In this document: positions 33,704 to 42,418 of the stretch, in pieces | Numbering within the stretch: position 1 is the first letter of the stretch | How the letters are laid out: each line of letters begins with the position of its first letter | NCBI GenBank assembly: GCA_045636325.1 | Contig: JAZTXH010000016.1 | Span: forward strand, 62,001 to 126,000 | Source: CAKSHP01 sp045636325 | Lineage (GTDB): Bacteria > Bacillota > Clostridia > UBA1381 > UMGS1253 | Direction of reading: 5' to 3' | DNA length: 64,000 nt | Notes under the pieces: model-generated | Database searches by the model: none | The model's input: only the letters and a program-made list of their open reading frames with translations | What the model was told of the DNA's origin: nothing | Translations under genes and position numbers: made by a program

Positions 33704-33857
33704 GCGAAACAAATTGAATTAACAAAGTAAAGGGAACTCTCATTATTTTACAAGGGGGTATTGCACCCTTTTACATTTACCATTTGAATTGGCAAAAAAT
33801 GCAAATTCCACTTGGTAAATGTAGGAGATTTTCCTCTTTTGTTAAGATTTGTTTCGC
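33704..33857 (+). ncRNA. Structured leader RNA before the SLH genes
   Basis: The predicted 5' end GCGAAACAAAT (33704-33714) pairs exactly with ATTTGTTTCGC (33847-33857). Inside, TTAACAAA/TTTTGTTAA and GGGAA/TTTTCC plus TCTC/GAGA extend the rod. It encloses two hairpins: AAGGG...CCCTT and ACATTTACCA...TGGTAAATGT. A strong terminator follows at 33882. It could be an unrecognised riboswitch or a 6S-like rod RNA; I cannot assign a class. Confidence 0.6.
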
Positions 33858-33881
33858 AGCAATCGGGGTTTGCGTTTTTCG

Positions 33882-33911
33882 GTGCGTCGGCTTCGGTTGG
33901 CGCACTTTTTT
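33882..33911 (+). terminator. UUCG-capped terminator/attenuator before the SLH genes
   Basis: GTGCGTCGGC-TTCG-GTTGGCGCAC followed by six T. It lies only 8 bp before the AAGGAGGG ribosome site of the next gene, so read-through must be controlled. Confidence 0.85.
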
Positions 33912-33933
33912 ATATTTTAAGGAGGGCTTTTGT

Positions 33934-36720
33934 ATGAAGAAAGCGTTATCAATCTTTTTATTAATCACAATGTTATTTTCGGCAGCAACAATAACCTTTG
34001 CGGAAGTTTCAAATGAAGGGGCAAATACCTTGCCCTATGTAATAGAGCCGCAGTTTGAAAGTGCATTCGAGTTTAATAAATACGGCATTGCACAGGTACA
34101 GCTGCCGACAGTCGGTGATGAAGTGGGCAAAGTTGGCGTCATAAATCTTAAAGGTGAAAAAATCTTCGGATTTGACGGCACGAAGTTTGTAATCCGTAAA
34201 AACGGACTTATTATGGCACTTGGCGAAAATGATAAAGCGGCTTTTTTCTCAAGTGAAGGAAAGCAGCTTACCGATTATGTATACGAAACCTTTAAAAGAG
34301 TTCAGCAAAAAACTCCTCATGAGGTAACATATAACTATCTTACCAACCGTCACGACGGTGATGGTGAAAGTGATTTGGTGCCCATTTGCAGAGACGGTAA
34401 ATTCGGTTTTATTAACAGTAAGGGCGAAGAAGCCATTGCACCCACCTTTGACTATGTTTTCGGATTTTTTGATGGTATATCCAAAATCGGTTATGACGGT
34501 GTTTTAAGTGAATACGGAACCTATACACAGTGTATGTATGGCTATGTAAACGAAAATGGAGAAGTATTGCCAACGGGCAAGCTTTGGGAGGCTTCTGATT
34601 TTTCACACGGCTATGCCAGAATTGCTGACGGACAGTATAAAGTGATAGACAAAAACGGCAGTGAAGTGCACTTTCCTACGGGTGATTTTGAATTTATAGA
34701 AACAAACGGTAATTTTATTTTGGCAGGTCACGACGGCGGTCATGTGGTGCTGGATATGAACGGCAATCTTATATCGGATTGGGCACCGAATATTCAGCTG
34801 TTTGGTAAAAGCTTTATTATATGGCAAAAACAAATTGCCGATATAAATGGAAATATTATATATACTGCACCCGAAGGTGTTACAATTATTTTTGCAAGAG
34901 AGGGAAGCCGGGTAACACCAATATATAAAAGGGTTGTACAAAACAGAGTAGAGGTGCTTGTATCAGGTCTTGTAAATCAGGAGGGCAAGGTTGTAATTGA
35001 GCCGGGCTACAAAGGCTTAAGAGAGGTTGCAGAAGGCATTTTCTATTCACCTGACAGTTATTGGCTTTTTGATGTAAACGGAAACCGTATTGCTCAGCTT
35101 GACGGGTATGAAGTAAGCCCGTTTACGGTGTATAACGGTCTGTCTTACAATTTGCTTCCTGTAAAAAGCTTTGAAAATCACAAATGGGGATATGTAAAGC
35201 TTCCCGAAACGGAAAATCCGTATATTTCAAAATACACACAGTCTGATATATACAAGATTTATAATATATATAATACTGACTATGGAACTGTTTTGTATAT
35301 GCAACCTTTTGGCGTTCCACACGCTACGGGACCGTTTTTGATGCTTGTCCGTAAAAACGGAGAGGAGATAAATCTTTCTTCTGCGGTGTCAAGAGAAACA
35401 GTATGGGCACATCCTGAACATAACGATATAAAAATTTCCGAGGACGGCAGATATATTACATTTAATGTTTCCTTTGATAAGCGTTCACAAGGCGGTGTGA
35501 CAGATGGGGAAAGCTTTGTACTGCACGATGCAGGTACATATTATTATAAGGCTGACCTTGAAACAGGATTAACCATTGAAACGCATTTTGAGCCCCTTGA
35601 TACAATGGGAGAAGCTTCTATTTCTTCCTGGGCAAAGCCTGAGATTGAAAAAGCAATAGCTTTGGGCTTTGTTCCGATTCCGCTAAGAGAGAATTACAAA
35701 AGAAATATTACAAGAGCCGAATTTGCAAAAATGGCAATGGATTTTCTTTCCTTTTCTTATGGTTATTCCAATGCAACAAGGCTGAAAACCTGGTCAGAGG
35801 TTGACTATGAAAAGCGTGGTTATGTTAACAATGACTTTCTGTGTGCATATTGCCACGCAAAGCCTGACAGAAACGGCAAAGCCTTTATGTCGGGTAACAA
35901 AGAGTATGAGTATAACTCAAATCTTAAAATAACGATGGCAGAGCCCTTTGAAAGAACTGAAGATTTTCTGTATTATGAATCGGTAATTGCCGCATATAAC
36001 ATAGGCATTGTAAACGGTGTAAGTCAAACAGAATTTAACCCGAACGGCGATATTACCCGTCAGGAGGCAGCGGCAATGCTTATGCGTGTTTACAGAAATT
36101 ACTCAGAGGCTGAAAATATATCAAATGACTATAGCTTTGCTGATAATGCTGTAATTGCGGATTGGGCAAAGGAAGATGTTTACATGATAAATCAGCTTGG
36201 TGTTATGCAGGGTGTGGGTAATGATATGTTTGCACCCCTTGATAACTACACCGTTGAGCAGGCTATTGCTACTTTTTTAAGACTTTATGAAAATGCCCCC
36301 GTAAGCCGGAAAAACAAAAATATTGTCCCCCTTCTCGAAATGAAATTTGAGAAAGAAAAAGTAACAGAGGGAAATTCTGGCGGCAGAGGATGGGTAACAT
36401 TAGAAGAAAAAGAGTTTGTGTTTGATGACTATACCATATTGCAGGGAGTATGGAATATGCGACACTACGGCGGAAGCGATGTTATTTATATTTTCCACAA
36501 AAGCGGCGGTGTATCATCATTTTATACCGACGGAAACCTGACATCTGAGTTGGAAATAGATGCTGATAGAAATATAATTCGCTATAATGCTAAAGTTTCA
36601 GATACTTTCCGCCTATACAATCAGCTTTGCGGAAGTGAAAAGGTATATTCGGCAGGAGAATATATGTTTGAATGTGATATTGAAACAGGAAATATTCTCC
36701 GATTGGAAAGAATAGCATAG
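33934..36720 (+). CDS. Exported WG-repeat and SLH-domain protein
   Basis: 928 residues; ATG at 33934 with AAGGAGGG upstream. Signal peptide MKKALSIFLLITMLFSAATI, cleaved near TFA. WG-type beta repeats (about 35-390), for example GKFGFINSKGEEAIAPTF. A shared unnamed domain (about 440-545: GVPHATGP ... GTYYYKADLETG). Three SLH repeats (about 560-790) with NITRAEFAKMAMDFL and DITRQEAAAMLMRVY. The C-terminal beta tail ends GEYMFECDIETGNILRLERI. Likely a wall-anchored surface protein; the ligand is unknown. Confidence 0.85.
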   Translation: MKKALSIFLLITMLFSAATITFAEVSNEGANTLPYVIEPQFESAFEFNKYGIAQVQLPTVGDEVGKVGVINLKGEKIFGFDGTKFVIRKNGLIMALGENDKAAFFSSEGKQLTDYVYETFKRVQQKTPHEVTYNYLTNRHDGDGESDLVPICRDGKFGFINSKGEEAIAPTFDYVFGFFDGISKIGYDGVLSEYGTYTQCMYGYVNENGEVLPTGKLWEASDFSHGYARIADGQYKVIDKNGSEVHFPTGDFEFIETNGNFILAGHDGGHVVLDMNGNLISDWAPNIQLFGKSFIIWQKQIADINGNIIYTAPEGVTIIFAREGSRVTPIYKRVVQNRVEVLVSGLVNQEGKVVIEPGYKGLREVAEGIFYSPDSYWLFDVNGNRIAQLDGYEVSPFTVYNGLSYNLLPVKSFENHKWGYVKLPETENPYISKYTQSDIYKIYNIYNTDYGTVLYMQPFGVPHATGPFLMLVRKNGEEINLSSAVSRETVWAHPEHNDIKISEDGRYITFNVSFDKRSQGGVTDGESFVLHDAGTYYYKADLETGLTIETHFEPLDTMGEASISSWAKPEIEKAIALGFVPIPLRENYKRNITRAEFAKMAMDFLSFSYGYSNATRLKTWSEVDYEKRGYVNNDFLCAYCHAKPDRNGKAFMSGNKEYEYNSNLKITMAEPFERTEDFLYYESVIAAYNIGIVNGVSQTEFNPNGDITRQEAAAMLMRVYRNYSEAENISNDYSFADNAVIADWAKEDVYMINQLGVMQGVGNDMFAPLDNYTVEQAIATFLRLYENAPVSRKNKNIVPLLEMKFEKEKVTEGNSGGRGWVTLEEKEFVFDDYTILQGVWNMRHYGGSDVIYIFHKSGGVSSFYTDGNLTSELEIDADRNIIRYNAKVSDTFRLYNQLCGSEKVYSAGEYMFECDIETGNILRLERIA

Positions 36721-36744
36721 TAGTAAATAAGGAGGCGAAAATGC

Positions 36745-39700
36745 ATGAAAAAATTATGTTGTATATTGATTAGTATAGTTGTTTTGACTTCATTAGTTCC
36801 AGTATCCGTTTTTGCAAACGAGGAAATGAAAGATGGTTTTTTTACTTATACGGTAAACGAGAATTCCATAACAATAACTGATTGTGATGAGGAAGCTTCA
36901 GGTGATGTGCGGATACCTTATGAAATAAATGGTATACCTGTGGAGCATATTGGAGATCATGCCTTTTCTTCTTGTAGTAAAATTACAAGGCTGCTGCTTC
37001 CAAATATCAAAACAATCGGATGTGGTGCTTTTGCATATTGTGAAGCATTGGAAAAAATTACGTTTTCCGATAGTCTTGAAATAATTAAAGGATGTCATGT
37101 TATGCACATCACTACAGGTCAAGATAATTATGAATATTTTATGGGACTTCCTTCGGCAACCTTCTATTACTGCAAAAGTCTTAAGAATGTATATTTTCAA
37201 GGTGACAATACAAAAATAGAAGGTACTCTTTTTATAGATTGCCCCAATCTCAGTTATGTAAAACTGCCTGATAATCTGAGCGAACCACTGTCGGAATATG
37301 AATTTTTAAGCAAGGAAACGGTTGGACAGCAAAAATATGTTTTTACCGATTATCCATCCAAACTGAAAATCGGAAAAACAGAAAATGAAATTATAAAGAG
37401 CTTTTGCTTAGAAAAAGGATTTAAGATGGCGGAAATCTATTACAGTGACGGACAGGAATGTCATGGAGAATTTCAATGGTACAACGGCTTTGCATATGTG
37501 GTTTTGGACGAGTCGGCAAAAACTGCAATACTGGTTGACTATGACAGAGAAATTATCATAGGTGAAGAGCTTGTCATTCCCACTGAAATAAACGACTATA
37601 AAATAACCGGATTTGCAGATAGGCTATTCAATAACGGTACATTTAAAAAGTGTGATTTGCGGAATTTCCCTGTTTTGTCGCACTCCATGTTTACAAATTC
37701 TTTGTTGGAAGAGATTATATTATCACCGCAAACAAAGGAAATTCCCCCTCAATGCTTTCCGGGAACAAAAATAAAAACTGTTGAATTACCGGAGGGGCTG
37801 GAAGTTATAGGAGAGGATGCTTTTCGAGAAAGTACAATCGAGGAGGTTGCCATTCCGTCAACAGTGAAAGAAATAGGAGAAAACGCTTTTACGTTTTGTA
37901 ATAATCTCAAAAAAATTGAAATTAAAGAAGGTGTGCTTTCGAGTCTGCAAGCAATGAGTGACGGTTATGCTTCAAGCTTTAGTGCACCCAACATTGAAAC
38001 TTTAATAATTCCTCCAAGCATAACACTCATTGATGACTATGAGTTTAAGGAATTGAAAGTTGCCAAAGCCGGATATTCTGTGGGTGATTATCCGCAAAAT
38101 CTTACGGTGTACGGTACACCCGGCTCATATGCTGAAAGTTTCGCAAGAATTCATGGGTTTAATTTTATAGAAAATTTAAGTTGGGAAAGCAAAACAAAAA
38201 ACCTTTACGCTATAGCACGCCTTGAAAAAGAATCATTTACAGTTTTTGTTAATGAAATAATAGATACAGAGTATGGTACGGTCCTGTACTATGATATTGG
38301 CGGTATGCCGCACGGACCTTACACACGATTTTTGCTTGTTGATTATGATGGAAATGAATACCAGTTTGAAGGCGATCCCATACCGGCTGATACTGTATAT
38401 GGCAGAGACCCGGAGTTTGACAATTTGAAAATTTCGGATGATGGGAGATATCTGACCTTTTCTGTATCGTTTGCCGATAGACTGGTAGCAACGCTCGGTG
38501 ATACACCACAGATGTTTCACGATGCAGGCACATACTATTTTAAATGTGACCTTAAAGAACATACACAGGTAGAGACACGCTTTGAACCATTGGATACAAT
38601 GGGTGAGGACGAAATTTCTGCATGGGCAAAGCCGGAGGTTGAAAAAGCCATTGAGATTGGCTTTGTGCCTATTTCTTTGAGAGATAACTATAAAAAGAAT
38701 ATAACAAGAGCCGAATTTGCAAAAATGGCTATGTACTTTTTAAGTGTGCAGTATGGATATCAGCCGGAGCATATAATACGCACTTATTATAATCTGGATA
38801 AAGAATTTCCTTTATATGATTTCATTTCTGCATATTGCACATCAAAGAAAGACCGTAACGGAAACAACTTCATCAATAATACTACAGGTGAAGAATGGAA
38901 ATATGAAGATAAGAGAGCAATGGATACTGTGTCCGTGTTCAGCAAGACAAATTTCGGTGATTTAAACGGTGAGAATGTTTTTGATATGCAGTTAATTGGT
39001 GTTGCATATAATTTTGGCATTGTAAACGGTGTAAGTGAAACGGCATTTAACCCTGATGGCGATATTACAAGGCAGGAAGCAGCGGCAATGTTAATGCGTG
39101 TCTATAAAAATTATGCAGAATATAAAAACACGGACACCGAATATCTTTTTTCTGACGATGACACTATTGCCGATTGGGCAAAAGAAGATGTGTATAATGT
39201 AAATGCTCTCGGCGTAATGCAGGGAGTAGGAAATGATATTTTTGCACCGTTGGACGGATATACAGTAGAACAAGCCATAGCGACATTTTTACGCTTATAT
39301 GAGTCGGCGCCCGTAAGCAGAAAGAACAAAAATATTGAACCATTGCTTGACTTTGAATACGAAAAAGAGAAATTCTATGTGAATGTTCCGGGAACATCAT
39401 CATTCTTTCCCGAGAAGGAATATGAGTTCGATGCATACACGGTAGTCAGCGGAGTCTGTCAGAGCTTGCACGGAAAACCCGATTATAAGCTTTATGTATT
39501 CTACAAATATGGCGGTAAGCGTGATTTGACATCTTTTATGCCGGTAGCGCAGGATAATACAAGCTTGATTGAAGATGTAAAAATCAACCCTGAAGAAAAT
39601 ATAATTACTTTTGTTACCGAAATTTCCGATACTTTTTGCCTGTATAATAAGTTAAACGGAACGGAAAAGGTGTATGATATGGGAAAATACATCTTTGAAA

Positions 39701-39750
39701 TCAATTTGGAAACGGGAAATGTTATAAGGATTGAGCGGTTATTTGATTAA
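36745..39750 (+). CDS. Exported leucine-rich-repeat (BspA-type) SLH-domain protein
   Basis: 1001 residues. Signal peptide ending VFA near residue 25. LRR_5/BspA-like repeats (about 35-480), e.g. IPVEHIGDHAFSSCSKI and AIPSTVKEIGENAFTFC. Then the same domain (about 500-615), SLH repeats (620-860) and C-terminal tail as in the upstream gene: the C-terminal halves are clear paralogues while the N-terminal adhesin-like parts differ. AAGGAGG lies upstream; 24 bp separate the two genes, one operon. Probable host- or matrix-binding surface protein. Confidence 0.87.
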   Translation: MKKLCCILISIVVLTSLVPVSVFANEEMKDGFFTYTVNENSITITDCDEEASGDVRIPYEINGIPVEHIGDHAFSSCSKITRLLLPNIKTIGCGAFAYCEALEKITFSDSLEIIKGCHVMHITTGQDNYEYFMGLPSATFYYCKSLKNVYFQGDNTKIEGTLFIDCPNLSYVKLPDNLSEPLSEYEFLSKETVGQQKYVFTDYPSKLKIGKTENEIIKSFCLEKGFKMAEIYYSDGQECHGEFQWYNGFAYVVLDESAKTAILVDYDREIIIGEELVIPTEINDYKITGFADRLFNNGTFKKCDLRNFPVLSHSMFTNSLLEEIILSPQTKEIPPQCFPGTKIKTVELPEGLEVIGEDAFRESTIEEVAIPSTVKEIGENAFTFCNNLKKIEIKEGVLSSLQAMSDGYASSFSAPNIETLIIPPSITLIDDYEFKELKVAKAGYSVGDYPQNLTVYGTPGSYAESFARIHGFNFIENLSWESKTKNLYAIARLEKESFTVFVNEIIDTEYGTVLYYDIGGMPHGPYTRFLLVDYDGNEYQFEGDPIPADTVYGRDPEFDNLKISDDGRYLTFSVSFADRLVATLGDTPQMFHDAGTYYFKCDLKEHTQVETRFEPLDTMGEDEISAWAKPEVEKAIEIGFVPISLRDNYKKNITRAEFAKMAMYFLSVQYGYQPEHIIRTYYNLDKEFPLYDFISAYCTSKKDRNGNNFINNTTGEEWKYEDKRAMDTVSVFSKTNFGDLNGENVFDMQLIGVAYNFGIVNGVSETAFNPDGDITRQEAAAMLMRVYKNYAEYKNTDTEYLFSDDDTIADWAKEDVYNVNALGVMQGVGNDIFAPLDGYTVEQAIATFLRLYESAPVSRKNKNIEPLLDFEYEKEKFYVNVPGTSSFFPEKEYEFDAYTVVSGVCQSLHGKPDYKLYVFYKYGGKRDLTSFMPVAQDNTSLIEDVKINPEENIITFVTEISDTFCLYNKLNGTEKVYDMGKYIFEINLETGNVIRIERLFD

Positions 39751-39770
39751 AATTTAAAATTTGGTTGAAT

Positions 39771-39798
39771 TTGAAGCAGGTTTGTGATATTATATAAT
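39771..39798 (+). promoter_or_regulatory. Promoter of rimM-trmD
   Basis: TTGAAG (39771-39776), 16-bp spacer, TATAAT (39793-39798). It gives rimM an independent start after the SLH insertion. Confidence 0.6.
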
Positions 39799-39860
39799 AC
39801 AATGCGATGCTTTCAAAGCATTGCTTTGGAAGTAATATTTCTGAAAAGGAGAATAAACAT

Positions 39861-40373
39861 ATGAGAAATAAAGTTCTTCAGGTTGGAGAAATTGTAAACA
39901 CTCACGGGCTTCGCGGTGAGGTTAAAATTGTACCCTGGACAGATTATCCTGAGGTATTTGAAGATTTTGACTGTGTTTATCTTGAAAAAAACAATACAAA
40001 GCTTACAATAAAAAGCATAAAATATCAAAAGTCCAATTTAATTGTAAAATTTGATGAAATTCCCGATATAAACGAGGCTGAAAGGCTTAAGGGAAGTGTT
40101 TTGTATGTTGAAAGAGAGCAGCTTGGTGAGCCTGAGGAAGGTTATTATATATGTGACCTTTTAGGTATAAAGGTAATTGATGAAAATGAAAATGAAATCG
40201 GTGTTATAAAGGATGTAATCAGCACGGGTAAATGTAACGATGTTTATGTTCTTTCGGCTAAAGATGGGGGAAGAGATATCCTTATTCCCGTTATTGATGA
40301 AGTTGTTTTAGACGTTGATATTGATAAAGAAATATGCCGCGTGCATATAATTGAGGGGTTGCTTGACCGATGA
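39861..40373 (+). CDS. rimM: Ribosome maturation factor RimM
   Basis: 170 residues. N-terminal EIVNTHGLRGEVKIVPWTDYP is diagnostic, and the PRC-barrel C-terminal half includes YYICDLLGIKVID and DILIPVIDEVV. It binds S19 during 30S assembly. ATG at 39861 with AAAAGGAG upstream. Overlaps trmD by 4 bp. Confidence 0.95.
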   Translation: MRNKVLQVGEIVNTHGLRGEVKIVPWTDYPEVFEDFDCVYLEKNNTKLTIKSIKYQKSNLIVKFDEIPDINEAERLKGSVLYVEREQLGEPEEGYYICDLLGIKVIDENENEIGVIKDVISTGKCNDVYVLSAKDGGRDILIPVIDEVVLDVDIDKEICRVHIIEGLLDR

Positions 40374-41107
40374 AATTTGATTGCCTTACACTGTTTCCCG
40401 ATATGTTTAAATCTGTTTTGGGTGACAGCATAATAGGAAGAGCGGTAAACGACAATTTAATAGATTTGAATTTTATACAAATAAGGGATTTTTCGACTGA
40501 TAAGCACAAAAGGGTTGACGATTACCCTTACGGCGGCGGTACGGGAATGCTGATGTCTGTTCAGCCTGTGTATGATGCATATAAAAGTATTGAAGAGGGG
40601 CTTTCTTATAAGCCCTACACTGTGTATATGTCGCCAAAGGGCAGTGTGTTTAATCAGAATAAAGCCCGCGAGCTTTTAAAAAAGGAGCATATTGTTATTA
40701 TATGTGGTCATTACGAGGGACTTGACCAAAGGGTGATTGACGAAATTGTTGACGAGGAAATCTCAATCGGTGATTTTGTTTTAACTGGTGGTGAAATTCC
40801 TGCAATGGCGGTGATTGATGCGGTGTGTCGTATGGTGCCTGGGGTGCTTGCAGGGGAAGAAAGCTATATGGGAGAGTCGCATTTTAATTCTCTTCTGGAA
40901 TATCCCCAGTATACAAGGCCCTATGAATTTTTAGGCAAAACTGTTCCCGATGTTTTACTTTCGGGGCATCATAAAAATATTGAAAGTTGGAAAAGAGAGC
41001 AGTCACTTCGGGAAACTTATAAAAAAAGACCGGATATGCTAAAAACGGCACAGCTTGATAAAAAAGACCTTGAAATTTTGGAAAAAATTAAAAAGGAAAA
41101 TGAATAA
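40370..41107 (+). CDS. trmD: tRNA (guanine-N1-)-methyltransferase TrmD
   Basis: 245 residues. SPOUT trefoil-knot motifs: DDYPYGGGTGMLM, IICGHYEGLDQRVID and EEISIGDFVLTGGE; C-terminal LSGHHKNIESWKREQSL. It makes m1G37 in tRNAs. Starts inside the rimM stop (ATGA). The usual next gene, rplS, is absent here. Confidence 0.96.
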   Translation: MKFDCLTLFPDMFKSVLGDSIIGRAVNDNLIDLNFIQIRDFSTDKHKRVDDYPYGGGTGMLMSVQPVYDAYKSIEEGLSYKPYTVYMSPKGSVFNQNKARELLKKEHIVIICGHYEGLDQRVIDEIVDEEISIGDFVLTGGEIPAMAVIDAVCRMVPGVLAGEESYMGESHFNSLLEYPQYTRPYEFLGKTVPDVLLSGHHKNIESWKREQSLRETYKKRPDMLKTAQLDKKDLEILEKIKKENE

Positions 41108-41242
41108 TATGAGAACTTTAAAATAACAGGCAACCTAATGGACGGACGTGAAGTATTTGTTGCAGGCATCGGTGTTGCGGAAGAGAGAGGACTCAAATAT
41201 TACCGTTCAACAGATTTTAGCAGTTCTTCACAGATTTATTGA
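41108..41242 (+). pseudogene. Coding fragment downstream of trmD
   Basis: In the same frame right after the trmD stop, about 44 codons read YENFKITGNLMDGREVFVAG then KYYRSTDFSSSSQIY to a TGA. The internal ATG (41138) has no ribosome site. It looks like the 3' remnant of a displaced gene; its parent is not recognised and it is not L19. Confidence 0.4.
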
Positions 41243-41262
41243 AAACAAATAATTAAACAGAC

Positions 41263-41308
41263 AAATGGCAAACCGTATGTAAAAATGCGATTTGCCATTT
41301 GATTTTTT
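41263..41308 (+). terminator. Terminator after trmD
   Basis: AAATGGCAAA pairs with TTTGCCATTT, followed by GATTTTTT. Confidence 0.75.
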
Positions 41309-41320
41309 ATATAGGTTATT

Positions 41321-41839
41321 TTATTTAAAAAACATATTGCATACTGCACACGACATAACAACACAGAAAAAATCAGCCAGAAGAGCACACAAAAGTGTGT
41401 GGCGGGTATTTTTTACCTTTGTTACGCTAAAATACAGGGCTGCAGTATATATGCTTGTTTCGGTAGATGCCATTATTGTGCAAGCAGTTTTGCCGATTAT
41501 ACTGTCAGGTCCATAATTTGAAAGTATATTGGAGAGTATCGCCAAAGACCCACTTCCTGAAACAGGTCGAAGAACAGAAAGCAGTGTAAGCTCAGACGGA
41601 ATTGAAAAAAAATTAAATACGGGGGAAAGCAACCTTTGAATTACTTTTGCCCCGCCTGATGCCTGAAGCATTGCAGAAGCGCACATTACCGCTAAAACTC
41701 CAGGGAAAATTTCAAGGGCCATGGGAAGGGCTTCTTTTACACCGTCGGTAAAGCTTTTGAAGGCGTTTTTCTTTTGTATAGCTGAAATAATCATAATAAT
41801 AAGAATAAATGCAGGTATTATATAGGAAGATATATTCAA
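41321..41839 (-). CDS. spmB: Spore maturation protein B
   Basis: 172 residues, five or so membrane helices. Typical nucleoside-recognition/gate motif ALEIFPGVLAVMCASAML and RPVSGSGSLAILSNI, then STETSIYTAALYFSV. With SpmA it acts in spore core dehydration. It starts 6 bp after spmA. Confidence 0.93.
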   Translation of the reverse strand: MNISSYIIPAFILIIMIISAIQKKNAFKSFTDGVKEALPMALEIFPGVLAVMCASAMLQASGGAKVIQRLLSPVFNFFSIPSELTLLSVLRPVSGSGSLAILSNILSNYGPDSIIGKTACTIMASTETSIYTAALYFSVTKVKNTRHTLLCALLADFFCVVMSCAVCNMFFK

Positions 41840-41845
41840 ATTAAT

Positions 41846-42418
41846 TCACCCTTTTGATTTTTCAAATATACTGCATAAAACAAGTGCAAAAATTAATGTC
41901 ATAAGTGAAACGCTCCATATAGGCATAAGAACACAGAAAACATCTTTTGAACCTGCCACAGACCGCAGTGCAAAAACCGTTGACGGAATAAGCTGAACGG
42001 AAGCAGTATTTAAAACGATAAAGCGGCACATTGCATTGGTGGCGCAAGTGTTGTTTGCATTTTTGTCAAACAGTTTCATTGCTGAAAGTCCGAATGGGGT
42101 AGCGGCATTTCCAAGACCTAAAAGATTTGCGGTTATATTTGAGCTTATATACAAATCGAGCTCAGGCGAGGGCGGATGTTTTATGATGCGATGTGTAACA
42201 GGGCGCAAAAGCTTTGATAAAAATTTGGTTATGCCGCAGCATGAGGCAATATTTAATATGCCTTTCCAGAAACACATGGTTGCACTTATGCTGATTATAA
42301 GCCGCGCGCAGTTTTCGCAGGCTTCAAGGCAGGCGGTAACTGTTTGCGCAGCGGTGTTATTTACGGCAGCGCAAATCAAAGAAAAGCACACCATAAAAAT
42401 CCATATATAATTAATCAT
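41846..42418 (-). CDS. spmA: Spore maturation protein A
   Basis: 190 residues, multipass membrane protein. CLEACENCARLIISI, SSNITANLLGLGNAATPFGL and ATNAMCRFIVLNTASVQLIP are characteristic. Its start overlaps the end of the flippase gene by 4 bp, so spoVB-like, spmA and spmB form one operon. Confidence 0.93.
   Translation of the reverse strand: MINYIWIFMVCFSLICAAVNNTAAQTVTACLEACENCARLIISISATMCFWKGILNIASCCGITKFLSKLLRPVTHRIIKHPPSPELDLYISSNITANLLGLGNAATPFGLSAMKLFDKNANNTCATNAMCRFIVLNTASVQLIPSTVFALRSVAGSKDVFCVLMPIWSVSLMTLIFALVLCSIFEKSKG

Noticed and set aside
33704..33911. Calling the SLH leader a 6S RNA
   Set aside because: The rod shape and length are suggestive, but I cannot confirm the central-bubble sequence features, and the terminator next to a ribosome site fits a leader equally well; kept as an unassigned structured RNA.
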